Position numbers and translations under genes: made by a program
The notes under the pieces: model-generated
Seen by the model: only the letters and a program-made list of their open reading frames with translations
What the model was told of the DNA's origin: nothing
The model's database searches: none
Shown here: positions 42,731 through 50,853 of the stretch, piece by piece
Layout: each line of letters begins with the position of its first letter
How positions within the stretch are numbered: position 1 is the first letter of the stretch
From: Pyrinomonadaceae bacterium
Lineage (GTDB): Bacteria; Acidobacteriota; Blastocatellia; Pyrinomonadales; Pyrinomonadaceae
Direction: 5' to 3'
Length of the DNA: 64,000 bases
Assembly (NCBI GenBank): GCA_021463165.1
Contig: JAJTWY010000009.1
Location: forward strand, 1-64,000

Positions 42731-42849
42731 ATGGGAAGGAGGGATAAGGGAAACCGACGCGGCTACAGAATTAGATGAAGCTTGCTGAGTCAAAAGAGAG
42801 CGGCCGGTGCGGTCAAGGAGTTCCAGAGGGTCTTTATAAAGTGGTTTAG
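42731..42849 (+). pseudogene. Decayed copy of the start of a bTHX-DUF1579 gene pair
   Basis: An ATG at 42731 begins MGRRDKGNRRG, resembling the bTHX start MGKGDKRTRRG at 45194; 27 of the first 36 bases match. After an internal deletion, a second ATG at 42775 begins MKLAESKESG, like MKFAESKESG of the DUF1579 gene at 45338; 26 of the first 33 bases match. Both open frames stop soon after (TGA 42776-42778, TAG 42847-42849). Two consecutive matches in the same order as the intact pair argue against chance. Confidence 0.65.
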
Positions 42850-42951
42850 CGGGTCGTGCGGGCGCGGACCGAAAATAAAACTTCTGACATGTGTCCGAGG
42901 TTCGCACAGGAGACTGTCCTTGTGACAGGAAGAGGAGGAGGACGTAAAATT

Positions 42952-43857
42952 ATGACATCAGTTAAGCGCTTTGTTGTTGTTTTAATGCTCTCGTTAGTGG
43001 GAGGTTTGGCTGCGGGCGTTGCCCAAGGCCAGGTTACCGCCTACACCGGCTTCAACTTTACCGGCGAAAGCAGGACCTTTTCGAGTAGCGTTGCGGATGC
43101 GGGAACCTTCGGCCGTCGGATCAGGTCATTCAGGGTCGCCAAGGGCTATAAATTAACGGTCTATCGAGAACGGAATTTTGGCGGTGGTACACAATCCTCG
43201 GTTACGGAAGACTGGAGCTTGCCGACCGGGTCACCATGGATAAACGACATTCGGTCGTTCCGGATCGAACGAGTTTACACGCCGCCTACGCCACCCCTAT
43301 TGCCCACGCCGGGTGATTTTCCTGTCATATATGCTCAGGCAAATTATCAGGGGCCGGCCGAAGCGATCGAGAACGGTTATCCGGGCCGAGTAGATTGGGA
43401 AGGGCAACCGCATCGGATCCGATCGATCCGTGTACCTGCGGGCTGGAAGCTAACGCTCTACAGCGAGCGGAATTACCGTGGTACACAAGCCACGATCACG
43501 AAAAGTATCTCGTGGCTGCCGGGCGCTTGGTGGAACGGACGGGTAAGATCGATCCGCGTTGAACGGCCGACGGCGCCGACACCCGTGGGTGATCCGGTGA
43601 TCTACGCTCAAAGGAATTTCAACGGCCCGGCCATGGCATTGGTCAAAGACTGGCCGCAGCTGAAAGATTGGGACGGCAGACCGCACCATATACGCTCGAT
43701 ACGAGTACCGCAGGGACGTCCAATTATGGTCTATTCGCAAACGAATTACCGTGGACGCTCTTATCTTGTGACTTCGGACTGGGCTCCACTGCCGGGCGAC
43801 TGGTGGTATGGGCGGATCCGTTCGATCAGGATCAATGTTGGTCCGCAGCCGAGGTGA
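42952..43857 (+). CDS. Secreted beta/gamma-crystallin-like protein, three domains
   Basis: A 301-residue exported protein (signal peptide to about residue 26, ending GVAQGQ). Six Greek-key motifs form three double domains: YTGFNFTGESRTF and YRERNFGGGTQSS; YAQANYQGPAEAI and YSERNYRGTQATI; YAQRNFNGPAMAL and YSQTNYRGRSYLV. Each is closed by a (I/V)RS-(I/F)-R-(V/I) strand. Such domains often bind calcium and stabilise envelope or spore-coat structures; the D/N-x-x-S/T calcium pattern is not clearly kept here. AGGAGG ten bases before the ATG at 42952 fixes the start over a longer frame at 42856. Confidence 0.82.
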   Translation: MTSVKRFVVVLMLSLVGGLAAGVAQGQVTAYTGFNFTGESRTFSSSVADAGTFGRRIRSFRVAKGYKLTVYRERNFGGGTQSSVTEDWSLPTGSPWINDIRSFRIERVYTPPTPPLLPTPGDFPVIYAQANYQGPAEAIENGYPGRVDWEGQPHRIRSIRVPAGWKLTLYSERNYRGTQATITKSISWLPGAWWNGRVRSIRVERPTAPTPVGDPVIYAQRNFNGPAMALVKDWPQLKDWDGRPHHIRSIRVPQGRPIMVYSQTNYRGRSYLVTSDWAPLPGDWWYGRIRSIRINVGPQPR

Positions 43858-43884
43858 TTTATTAGCTAGGGACTGGTAACAAGA

Positions 43885-45162
43885 ATGTCTATTAAAACTT
43901 CCGCTATGCGCGGAATAATAGCTGGTTTGATTCTTATCCTTGGGTTCGCTGCTTCGGCGGCGGCCCAAGGCAATGGTTTGGTCGCTTCGCAACGCGTGGC
44001 GACCATTTCGGAGGCCCAGATCAATCGGCGAATGGATGAGGTTTTCGGGGCTTCGGCACCGGAACGCCTTCGCGGATCTTTGAATTTGTACAAGGTCACG
44101 TACCGTTCAGTGGATGCCAACGGTCGGAAAGCGGTGCTTTCGGGGTTAGTCGTGGTCCCCGAAGGGGGAGCTCCGAACGGCCTAATAGTTTTTAATCATG
44201 GAACGATGGCCTATAACGGGAGCGTACCGTCGCGCACAACCGCTAAGACCAAAGGCAGTGAGGGAGAGCTCGCAATGCTCGCTTTCGCCTCGGGCGGTTA
44301 CGCCATCGCGATGCCGGATTATATCGGCCAGGGTGACCACAGCGGCGGCCATCCGTACCCGGCCAATGTGACGAACGCCCGCGCCGGAGTCGATCTGATC
44401 AAGCCAGCGCGTGCCGTAGCCCGCAAGAACCGGCTTGAGATCGGTACGAACCTGTATATTACCGGTTACTCCGAAGGAGGCGGCGTAGCGATGGCACAAA
44501 CACGGGAACTCGAGCGATCGAACGACCCGGCCTACGCTGTGACGGCATCGGCTCCCGCGTCAGGGCCTTACGATCTCTCGGGGGCAACGCTCAAGTGGAT
44601 GATCGCTCAGCCGACCGATCAGGCGGGGTTCATCATACGGACGTATTTGGTCGGGTATATGGTCTATAGCCTGCATAAAGTGAAGGGAGTGAAGATCACG
44701 GATTACTTCAAACCTTCGATGGCGTTCGCGATCAACAACTCTTACGGCGGCAAGACCAAGGATGAGGACATTATTAAGCGAATTGGCGTTACGGCAGTTT
44801 TGATGCGGTCAAAGAACAATCTGTTCAATGTCACGACGCCAAGATTCAAACGCGTTGCAGAATCGGCCGACGCTAAAGACCCGGCGATAAGGCTGCTTCG
44901 CGACAACAACTGTTTCGATTGGTCACCTCGCTCGAGGATGTTGATGATCTACCTCGAAGGTGACGCGATCGTCACGGACGAAAATTCAAAGAACGCGTTC
45001 CGCACGATGAGGAACCGCGGCGTCGGGCGCGACACGATGCGTCGGTCGGTGATCAAGGACTCGAGCCTCAACCACCTGACGGCTATGCCGATCGCAATGG
45101 TAAGGGCGAGGAACTTTTTCGATCGCGGATTTGCAGGGGTTCGCGACCTGGATGAAAACTAA
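43885..45162 (+). CDS. Secreted alpha/beta-hydrolase (secretory-lipase-like)
   Basis: A 425-residue exported hydrolase (signal peptide to about residue 28, ending SAAAQ). LIVFNHGTMAYN is the oxyanion-side HG motif and YITGYSEGGGVAMAQ the nucleophile elbow with Ser in G-Y-S-E-G. GDAIVTDENSKNAF and SSLNHLTAM are candidates for the Asp and His of the triad. The arrangement resembles LIP-type secretory lipases and esterases. It follows the crystallin-like gene by 27 bases, so the two secreted proteins may be made together. Confidence 0.8.
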   Translation: MSIKTSAMRGIIAGLILILGFAASAAAQGNGLVASQRVATISEAQINRRMDEVFGASAPERLRGSLNLYKVTYRSVDANGRKAVLSGLVVVPEGGAPNGLIVFNHGTMAYNGSVPSRTTAKTKGSEGELAMLAFASGGYAIAMPDYIGQGDHSGGHPYPANVTNARAGVDLIKPARAVARKNRLEIGTNLYITGYSEGGGVAMAQTRELERSNDPAYAVTASAPASGPYDLSGATLKWMIAQPTDQAGFIIRTYLVGYMVYSLHKVKGVKITDYFKPSMAFAINNSYGGKTKDEDIIKRIGVTAVLMRSKNNLFNVTTPRFKRVAESADAKDPAIRLLRDNNCFDWSPRSRMLMIYLEGDAIVTDENSKNAFRTMRNRGVGRDTMRRSVIKDSSLNHLTAMPIAMVRARNFFDRGFAGVRDLDEN

Positions 45163-45193
45163 CTTAATTTAGATCAAAAGAGGTAATTGATAT

Positions 45194-45337
45194 ATGGGAA
45201 AGGGTGATAAGAGGACACGACGCGGCAAGATCTTTGCCGGAAGCTTTGGCAAAACGAGGCCGAAGCACAAGGGAGCGGTTGTTCAGCCTCCCGCGGCTGA
45301 AACGAAGCCGGCCAAGAAGACGAAGGCTAAAGAATAA
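45194..45337 (+). CDS. 30S ribosomal protein bTHX
   Basis: A 47-residue basic protein, MGKGDKRTRRGKIFAGSFGK followed by TRPKHKG and a Lys/Ala/Pro tail. It matches bTHX, the small subunit peptide that lies in a cavity at the top of the 30S head. AGAGGT nine bases before the ATG is a ribosome site. The stop TAA is directly followed by the ATG of the DUF1579 gene, so the two are translationally linked. Its place inside the nuo cluster is unusual. Confidence 0.85.
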   Translation: MGKGDKRTRRGKIFAGSFGKTRPKHKGAVVQPPAAETKPAKKTKAKE

Positions 45338-45823
45338 ATGAAATTTGCCGAATCAAAAGAAAGCGGGCCGCATTCGCGCCTTAACGCCATCACGGGCGAT
45401 TGGACGGGCATGACAAAGACGTGGTTCGAGCCCGGTGTCGTTGCCGATGAGTCACCGATGACGGGGACGATACGGCCGATCCTCGACGGACGTTTCGTGC
45501 TGCACGAATATTCGGGCAGCCTTGATTCGAAACCCTTCACGGGCTTTGCGATCTACGGATTCGATCTTTTGACGCAGAGCTTTCAAATGGCGTGGATAGA
45601 CAGTTTTCATATGTCCACGGGGATCTTATTTTCCGAGGGCGAGCCGGGCGATCGATTCAATGTGCTCGGCAGCTATTTCGCCGGTGAAGGCAACCCGCGC
45701 TGGGGCTGGCGTACCGAGATCGAGCAAACGGATAACGACAATATCGTGATCACGGCATACAACATTACGCCCGAGGGCGAAGAGGCAATTGCGACCGAGA
45801 CGCGGTATTCCCGAAAAGTTTAA
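45338..45823 (+). CDS. DUF1579 family protein
   Basis: A 161-residue protein with the DUF1579 pattern: LNAITGDWTGMTKTWFEPGV, then RPILDGRFVLHEYSGSLDSKPFTGFAIYGFD and QMAWIDSFHMSTGILFSEGE. A calycin-like beta-barrel is likely, and no enzymatic role is established. It starts right after the bTHX stop, and its own stop codon overlaps the nuoG start (TAATG). A degenerate copy of its first codons is at 42775. Confidence 0.8.
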   Translation: MKFAESKESGPHSRLNAITGDWTGMTKTWFEPGVVADESPMTGTIRPILDGRFVLHEYSGSLDSKPFTGFAIYGFDLLTQSFQMAWIDSFHMSTGILFSEGEPGDRFNVLGSYFAGEGNPRWGWRTEIEQTDNDNIVITAYNITPEGEEAIATETRYSRKV

Positions 45824-48090
45824 TGGCAGAACAGATCAAAGTAACAATTAACGAACAGGAATTTGAGGTCGATAAAGGCGCTCGTCTGATCGATGTTTGC
45901 CGCGAAAAGGGCTTCGGGATCCCGTCGTTTTGCTATTACAAGGATCTCGAATTGCAGGCCTCGTGCCGAATGTGCTTGGTGCGGATCGACAAAATGCCGA
46001 AGCTTCAGACCTCTTGCACGATCAACTGCACAGATGGCATGGTGGTCACCACCCAAAGCGAAGAGGTCGAAAAAGCTCAGCGGGCAATGGGAGAATTCCT
46101 GCTTGCGAATCATCCGCTGGATTGCCCTGTTTGCGATCGCGGAGGTGAATGTGAGCTTCAGGAGGTGATCTTTGATTGGGGCGACCTCGAGCAACGCTTC
46201 AACGAAGAAAAGAACCGTGCTCCTGAAAAGTACCTTTCGCCGGTCATTGCCAACGACCCGCAACGGTGCATTCTGTGCAAGCGCTGCACGCGCGTTTGCA
46301 ACGAATGGATGGGCGAAGATGCGATCGAAGCCGGAAACCGCGGCGTGAATACCGTTATCGGCACCTACGGCGGATGGCTGAATTGCTCCCAATGCGGCAA
46401 CTGCATTGAGGTCTGCCCGACTGGGACGCTGCTCGACGGCGTTTACAGGCATGAGACGCGTCCGTGGGAACTCGATCAGACGGTTTCGACCGACGTTTAC
46501 GGGTCAGACGGAATGCAGATATCGATAGGTTCGCGGAGTGGCAAGGTTCATCGGATCGTCGCTCGTGACCGATATGTTAATGGCCTGAATGGCGAATTCC
46601 TCGATGTGAAAGCCCGCTTCGCGCACGAGTTCATAGACCATCCTGACCGGATCAAGACTCCGATGGTTCGCTATTCGAAAGGCGGAAAACTCATTCCGAC
46701 GACCTGGGATGCGGCCCTCAAACACGTTGCGGAAAAATTCTCGGAATACGGAAACGGCGTTGGCGTCATTGCCAGCCCGAGGCTTACGAACGAGTCGGTA
46801 TATGCCCTGAAGAAATTTGCCGCCGACGCTGCCGGATCGGATCGCTTTGCGGTGTCAGACACAAGCGACCTTGGCCCGTTTTTTGACAACCTGAGCGTTC
46901 CGCTGTGCACGCACAAGGAGATCCGCCATGCCGCTGCGATCGTACTCATCGGCGGCGAACCCGAGGAAGAGCAGACCTTTACCGCGAAACAGATAAGGCA
47001 GGCGGTTCGCAATGGCGGGGCCAAATTTATCTGTATCAACGAAACGCCGATAAACCTTTCGCGTCGAGCGACGCAATTCGTCCACGTTAACAAGGGGACG
47101 ATAGACGCATTTTCGCTGTGCTGCGCCGGAACGGCTGACGACCGCCTCGCCGCGGAGAAAATGGGCATCTCAACCGACGAGATCGATAGGGTCCGAAAGA
47201 CGATACTCGAGTCTAAAGGCGATGTGATAGTAATGTTCGGAGGCGAACTTTCTTCGGAAGCCCAGGCACTCATCGCCGCAAGTGCCGCGGGTCTTCAAGG
47301 TGAAGGCCGTCGAATTCTTCTGCATCCGCTCGCTAAGTACAACAACTCGGTCGGTGCCTCCGATGTGACAGCGGGCCGCAGTCCAGTAGATGAGGTCGTG
47401 AGGAGATCAAAGGCGCTGCTTATCGGTGGAAGCCTGCAAGACCCGACCGTATTGGCCGGGAAAGATTTTTTGGTCGTTCAAGAGCTGTTCCAAACTGAGA
47501 CCACCGAACATGCAGACGTCGTTCTTCCGGCAGCAAGCTTTGCCGAGGTCGATGGAACATATACGAACAACGCAGGCAACGTCCAGCGCGTAAGGCGCGC
47601 AATCGATCCGCTCCACCAGTCAAAAGCTGATTGGATGATCACGAGTCTGATCGCTAAAGAAATGGGCTCGCCAATAGTTAGTGAGTTGTCCGCGTCAGCC
47701 ATCTTTCGCGCGATCGCCGACGATGTTCCTGCCTATCAAGGTTTGAAGTATCCGGCTTTGAAGGATGAATCGAACCCGGTGCAGGCGAACTATGCCCTCG
47801 CAGCCGGAAAGGACATTTCGGCGGCGGCCGCGAGTGTCAGGAACAGGATCGAAAATATGGCGGGCAATGGCACCAAGAATATGGAGACCCCGCGGATCGG
47901 GCACAAACTTCATCGCCTGACAACGATGACGAGTAAGACCGCTCAATTCCATCTGTTGGCCCATGGCAATCCGAAGCCCGAGAATTTGCTCGTTTCCCCG
48001 CTTCAGCAGTTCGATCTCGAAGGCAATCCGCTGGCTGATAGTGTGGCGGCGGCGGTTGGTGCGGCGGATCGTTCAGTGCCGACAAAATAG
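45823..48090 (+). CDS. nuoG: NADH-quinone oxidoreductase subunit G
   Basis: A 755-residue 75-kDa-type subunit. The N-terminal 2Fe-2S domain has FCYYKDLELQASCRMCLV (cluster N1b). HPLDCPVCDRGGECELQ supplies N5 with His and three Cys. CILCKRCTRVC and CSQCGNCIEVCPTG supply N4-type 4Fe-4S sites. The remaining 500 residues are a molybdopterin-oxidoreductase-like domain without molybdenum. The start overlaps the DUF1579 stop. Length and Cys spacing are normal for the family. Confidence 0.95.
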   Translation: MAEQIKVTINEQEFEVDKGARLIDVCREKGFGIPSFCYYKDLELQASCRMCLVRIDKMPKLQTSCTINCTDGMVVTTQSEEVEKAQRAMGEFLLANHPLDCPVCDRGGECELQEVIFDWGDLEQRFNEEKNRAPEKYLSPVIANDPQRCILCKRCTRVCNEWMGEDAIEAGNRGVNTVIGTYGGWLNCSQCGNCIEVCPTGTLLDGVYRHETRPWELDQTVSTDVYGSDGMQISIGSRSGKVHRIVARDRYVNGLNGEFLDVKARFAHEFIDHPDRIKTPMVRYSKGGKLIPTTWDAALKHVAEKFSEYGNGVGVIASPRLTNESVYALKKFAADAAGSDRFAVSDTSDLGPFFDNLSVPLCTHKEIRHAAAIVLIGGEPEEEQTFTAKQIRQAVRNGGAKFICINETPINLSRRATQFVHVNKGTIDAFSLCCAGTADDRLAAEKMGISTDEIDRVRKTILESKGDVIVMFGGELSSEAQALIAASAAGLQGEGRRILLHPLAKYNNSVGASDVTAGRSPVDEVVRRSKALLIGGSLQDPTVLAGKDFLVVQELFQTETTEHADVVLPAASFAEVDGTYTNNAGNVQRVRRAIDPLHQSKADWMITSLIAKEMGSPIVSELSASAIFRAIADDVPAYQGLKYPALKDESNPVQANYALAAGKDISAAAASVRNRIENMAGNGTKNMETPRIGHKLHRLTTMTSKTAQFHLLAHGNPKPENLLVSPLQQFDLEGNPLADSVAAAVGAADRSVPTK

Positions 48091-48095
48091 GCTTT

Positions 48096-49220
48096 ATGGA
48101 ACAGGTTTTAAAAACCGCATTTCCTTTTATCGTTATCAGCGTAGGCATCCTGCTCGCCTTCCAGGGCGTGTTGATGATCGTCGCATATACGGTGCTCGCC
48201 GAGCGAAAAGTGCTCGGCTGGATGCAGGGTCGTGTCGGCCCGAATCGTGTTGGCCCGTGGGGAATTCTTCAGCCGTTTGCCGATCTCCTTAAGTTTATCT
48301 TCAAGGAAGACCTGACCCCGGACAAATCAACTAAATTCGTGTATTTCCTTGCTCCGATGGTGGCCTTGACGTGTGCTCTGATGCCAATCGTCATGTACCC
48401 GTTCGGGCCGCGAATAGCCGATCCGTTGAGTTGGCTCGTACCTTATGTCGCGGACATTCAATATTTAGGCGACGCCGTCGCCTGGATCGCTGAGCAGGCC
48501 AAGAATATGCCGCTGACGATCGCACGGATCGATGTCGGGGTGCTTTTCGTCCTCGGCATTACGTCGGTCGGCGTTTACGGCATTGCCTTGGCCGGATGGT
48601 CTTCAAATAGCAAGTATTCACTGATGGGCGGGCTCCGCTCGAGCGCCCAAATGATCTCGTATGAACTGGCAATGGGAACATCGGTGATCGGCGCTGTGCT
48701 GCTGGCAGGAACGCTCGACCTGAACGGCATCATCCTCGCTCAAACCCAGTCGCCATTCAAGTGGTTCATCATACCGCAGTTCATCGGGTTTGTAGTATTT
48801 TTGATATCGGCATTTGCCGAAACGAATCGTGTACCTTTCGACCTGCCGGAAGCTGAGACCGAGCTTGTCGCAGGGTTTCACACCGAGTATTCTGCCCTGA
48901 AATTCGCACTTTTCTTCATGGCCGAGTACGTGAACATGTTCACGGTCTCGATGATGTGCACGGTGTTGTTCCTTGGTGGGTGGTACGTCCCGGGCCTCAG
49001 CTATCTGGTTGATCCGGGATCGATACCGTATGCCCTGATCAGTCACGTAGCGTTCATCGGCAAGATCTGTGCGTTCTTGTTCCTTTATATTTGGGTCAGG
49101 GCAACGCTGCCGCGTTTTCGTTTTGACCAGTTGATGAACTTCGGCTGGAAGTTTCTGCTGCCGGTCGCGATCGCAAATGTGATACTCACGATCGTAGCAG
49201 TGTTCTTTTTGAATAGATAG
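48096..49220 (+). CDS. nuoH: NADH-quinone oxidoreductase subunit H
   Basis: A 374-residue membrane subunit with about eight hydrophobic segments that links the peripheral arm to the proton pumps. ERKVLGWMQGRVGPNRVGPWGILQPFADLLKFIFKED is the conserved first loop, AETNRVPFDLPEAETELVAGFHTEYS the quinone-site loop, and WVRATLPRFRFDQLMNFGWKFLLP the C-terminal signature. It starts five bases after nuoG. nuoI, usually next, is missing. Confidence 0.96.
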   Translation: MEQVLKTAFPFIVISVGILLAFQGVLMIVAYTVLAERKVLGWMQGRVGPNRVGPWGILQPFADLLKFIFKEDLTPDKSTKFVYFLAPMVALTCALMPIVMYPFGPRIADPLSWLVPYVADIQYLGDAVAWIAEQAKNMPLTIARIDVGVLFVLGITSVGVYGIALAGWSSNSKYSLMGGLRSSAQMISYELAMGTSVIGAVLLAGTLDLNGIILAQTQSPFKWFIIPQFIGFVVFLISAFAETNRVPFDLPEAETELVAGFHTEYSALKFALFFMAEYVNMFTVSMMCTVLFLGGWYVPGLSYLVDPGSIPYALISHVAFIGKICAFLFLYIWVRATLPRFRFDQLMNFGWKFLLPVAIANVILTIVAVFFLNR

Positions 49221-49312
49221 TTTTCACCGCGCACAGGCAGAGACGCGGCGATCTTTGTGCAACTAGTTCTGGTACTCTCTGCTGGCTCCGCGGCCTCCGC
49301 GGTTTGATTAAT
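49221..49312. repeat. Imperfect inverted repeat between nuoH and nuoJ (copy C)
   Basis: The 92-base spacer holds arms CACCGCGCACAGGCAGAGACGC and, later, CTCTGCTGGCTCCGCGGCCTCCGCGGT that are imperfectly complementary. It is too short for nuoI, which normally lies here. Similar GCAGAGACGC-type arms occur at 15955-16035 and 24163-24260. It may be a decayed short interspersed repeat. Confidence 0.4.
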
Positions 49313-49897
49313 ATGATAGGCACCGCCCTATTTTTCTTATTTGCCGGTCTCGCGATCGCATGCGCGATCTCAATGGTTTACCATCGTAACCCCTTGTATA
49401 GCGCGATCTCGCTTGTCGGCGTTTTCATCGCGTTGTCGTGCCTCTATGTGACGCTCGCCGCTCCGTTCATTGCGGCGGTGCAGATCTTGATCTACGCCGG
49501 AGCGATCATGGTGCTCGTGGTTTTTGTGATCATGCTGCTCAACCTCGAAGAGGATCGTCCGCATTCGAGGCTCAATTATCTTTACGCTCTCGGCGGCGGC
49601 CTTGGTGTGCTGCTCCTGGCTCAGACATTCTTCATTTTTTACGCAGTAATGAGATCTCCGAACCAGCCGGCGGACCAAACCTTGAGCCCGGGGAAAACGT
49701 TGAGCATCGGGCAGGCAATGTACACGGAGTATTTACTGCCCGTCGAAATAGTCGGAGTGCTGCTGTTGATGGCGGTGATCGGATCGGTGATCCTTGCTCG
49801 AAAACTAACGGCACCTCAGATCGAACTGGTAGTCGAAAAGGAACTGGAGATCCGCAAGGAAGAGGACGCAAAGGACGGGCTTGGGATAGCCCTTTAG
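49313..49897 (+). CDS. nuoJ: NADH-quinone oxidoreductase subunit J
   Basis: A 194-residue membrane subunit with five hydrophobic segments. [52 protein letters not shown] is the diagnostic region, including the pi-bulge helix and [19 protein letters not shown] motif. The ATG at 49313 was chosen over an upstream TTG. A charged C-terminal tail of about 25 residues follows the last helix. Confidence 0.93.
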   Translation: MIGTALFFLFAGLAIACAISMVYHRNPLYSAISLVGVFIALSCLYVTLAAPFIAAVQILIYAGAIMVLVVFVIMLLNLEEDRPHSRLNYLYALGGGLGVLLLAQTFFIFYAVMRSPNQPADQTLSPGKTLSIGQAMYTEYLLPVEIVGVLLLMAVIGSVILARKLTAPQIELVVEKELEIRKEEDAKDGLGIAL

Positions 49898-49901
49898 TGG
49901 T

Positions 49902-50207
49902 ATGGAACCATCGCTTGGCAGTTATCTGGCATTATCGGGAATTCTGTTCACCATCGGTGCGGTCGGTGTGATCTATAAGCGCAACGCGATCGGGATGTTC
50001 ATGTGTATCGAGTTGATGCTGAACGCTGTGAATCTGACGTTTGTGGCGTTTTCCCGTTATTACGGCGATACGACCGGACAGCTTTTTGTATTTATGGTGA
50101 TGAGCGTCGCGGCTGCAGAAGCCGCGGTAGGACTGGGCATAATCATCGCATTCTTCCGCAATAGTATGTCGGTCGATGTGGACGATGCGAGTATTTTGAA
50201 GAATTGA
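49902..50207 (+). CDS. nuoK: NADH-quinone oxidoreductase subunit K
   Basis: A 101-residue antiporter-like membrane subunit with three helices. [45 protein letters not shown] carries the conserved Glu in the second helix, and [22 protein letters not shown] carries the Glu in the third. Its stop TGA overlaps the ATG of the following nucleotidyltransferase gene as TGATG. Confidence 0.95.
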   Translation: MEPSLGSYLALSGILFTIGAVGVIYKRNAIGMFMCIELMLNAVNLTFVAFSRYYGDTTGQLFVFMVMSVAAAEAAVGLGIIIAFFRNSMSVDVDDASILKN

Positions 50208-50839
50208 TGCTAAACGCGGATGTCATTTCATTTCACGAGTTTGTGATGAGCGAACCGCTGCCGCTATCGAAGATCCAAGAGGCCATTCTTGAATTTTTGC
50301 AGGGCCGCGACGATGTCGTGCTCTTTGGCGCCCAGGCTGTAAACGCGTACGTCGCCGAGCCGCGAGCGACACAGGATGTCGACATCATGTCGAACCGCGC
50401 GCACGAATTTGCGGAAGAATTACGCGAACATTTGCGCGAGCGTTTTCACATCGTCGTCCGTATTCGCGAGATCAAGGATAAGGGTTTGCGAATTTATCAG
50501 GTCAAAAGCGAAGGAAACAGGCATCTGGTCGATGTCCGGATCGAATCTGAATTCCGACCCAATCAGATCGTCTCGCAACTTCAAGTCCTAACGCCAACGG
50601 AGCTGATCGCCAGCAAAGTGACATCATATTGTTCGCGAATCGGGCAGCCCAAGGCATTTACCGATCGACGCGATCTCGCTGTCTTGCTGCTTCGATTTCC
50701 GGAACTCAAGGTAAAGGACGGCGGTGTTCATGCTGCTTTGATTCGATCGGAAGCCTCGACTGACGTTCTGAAATTCTGGGATGAACTAGTCGATGAACAA
50801 ATTGTAGAACCAGAGATCGATGACGATCTTGAATATTGA
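50207..50839 (+). CDS. AbiEii-like nucleotidyltransferase
   Basis: A 210-residue protein of the nucleotidyltransferase fold. VVLFGAQAVNAYVAEPRATQDVDIM gives the glycine turn and the D-x-D metal pair of the AbiEii/MNT group, and ELIASKVTSYCSRIGQPKAFTDRRDLAVLLLRFPEL is the typical helical C-terminal part. AbiEii acts as a toxin in type IV toxin-antitoxin systems, but no AbiEi-like antitoxin is adjacent. It starts at an ATG overlapping the nuoK stop and ends at 50839, overlapping the longer nuoL reading. ATG at 50246 is an alternative start. Confidence 0.75.
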   Translation: MLNADVISFHEFVMSEPLPLSKIQEAILEFLQGRDDVVLFGAQAVNAYVAEPRATQDVDIMSNRAHEFAEELREHLRERFHIVVRIREIKDKGLRIYQVKSEGNRHLVDVRIESEFRPNQIVSQLQVLTPTELIASKVTSYCSRIGQPKAFTDRRDLAVLLLRFPELKVKDGGVHAALIRSEASTDVLKFWDELVDEQIVEPEIDDDLEY

Positions 50840-50853
50840 GAGAGTATTTTTCA

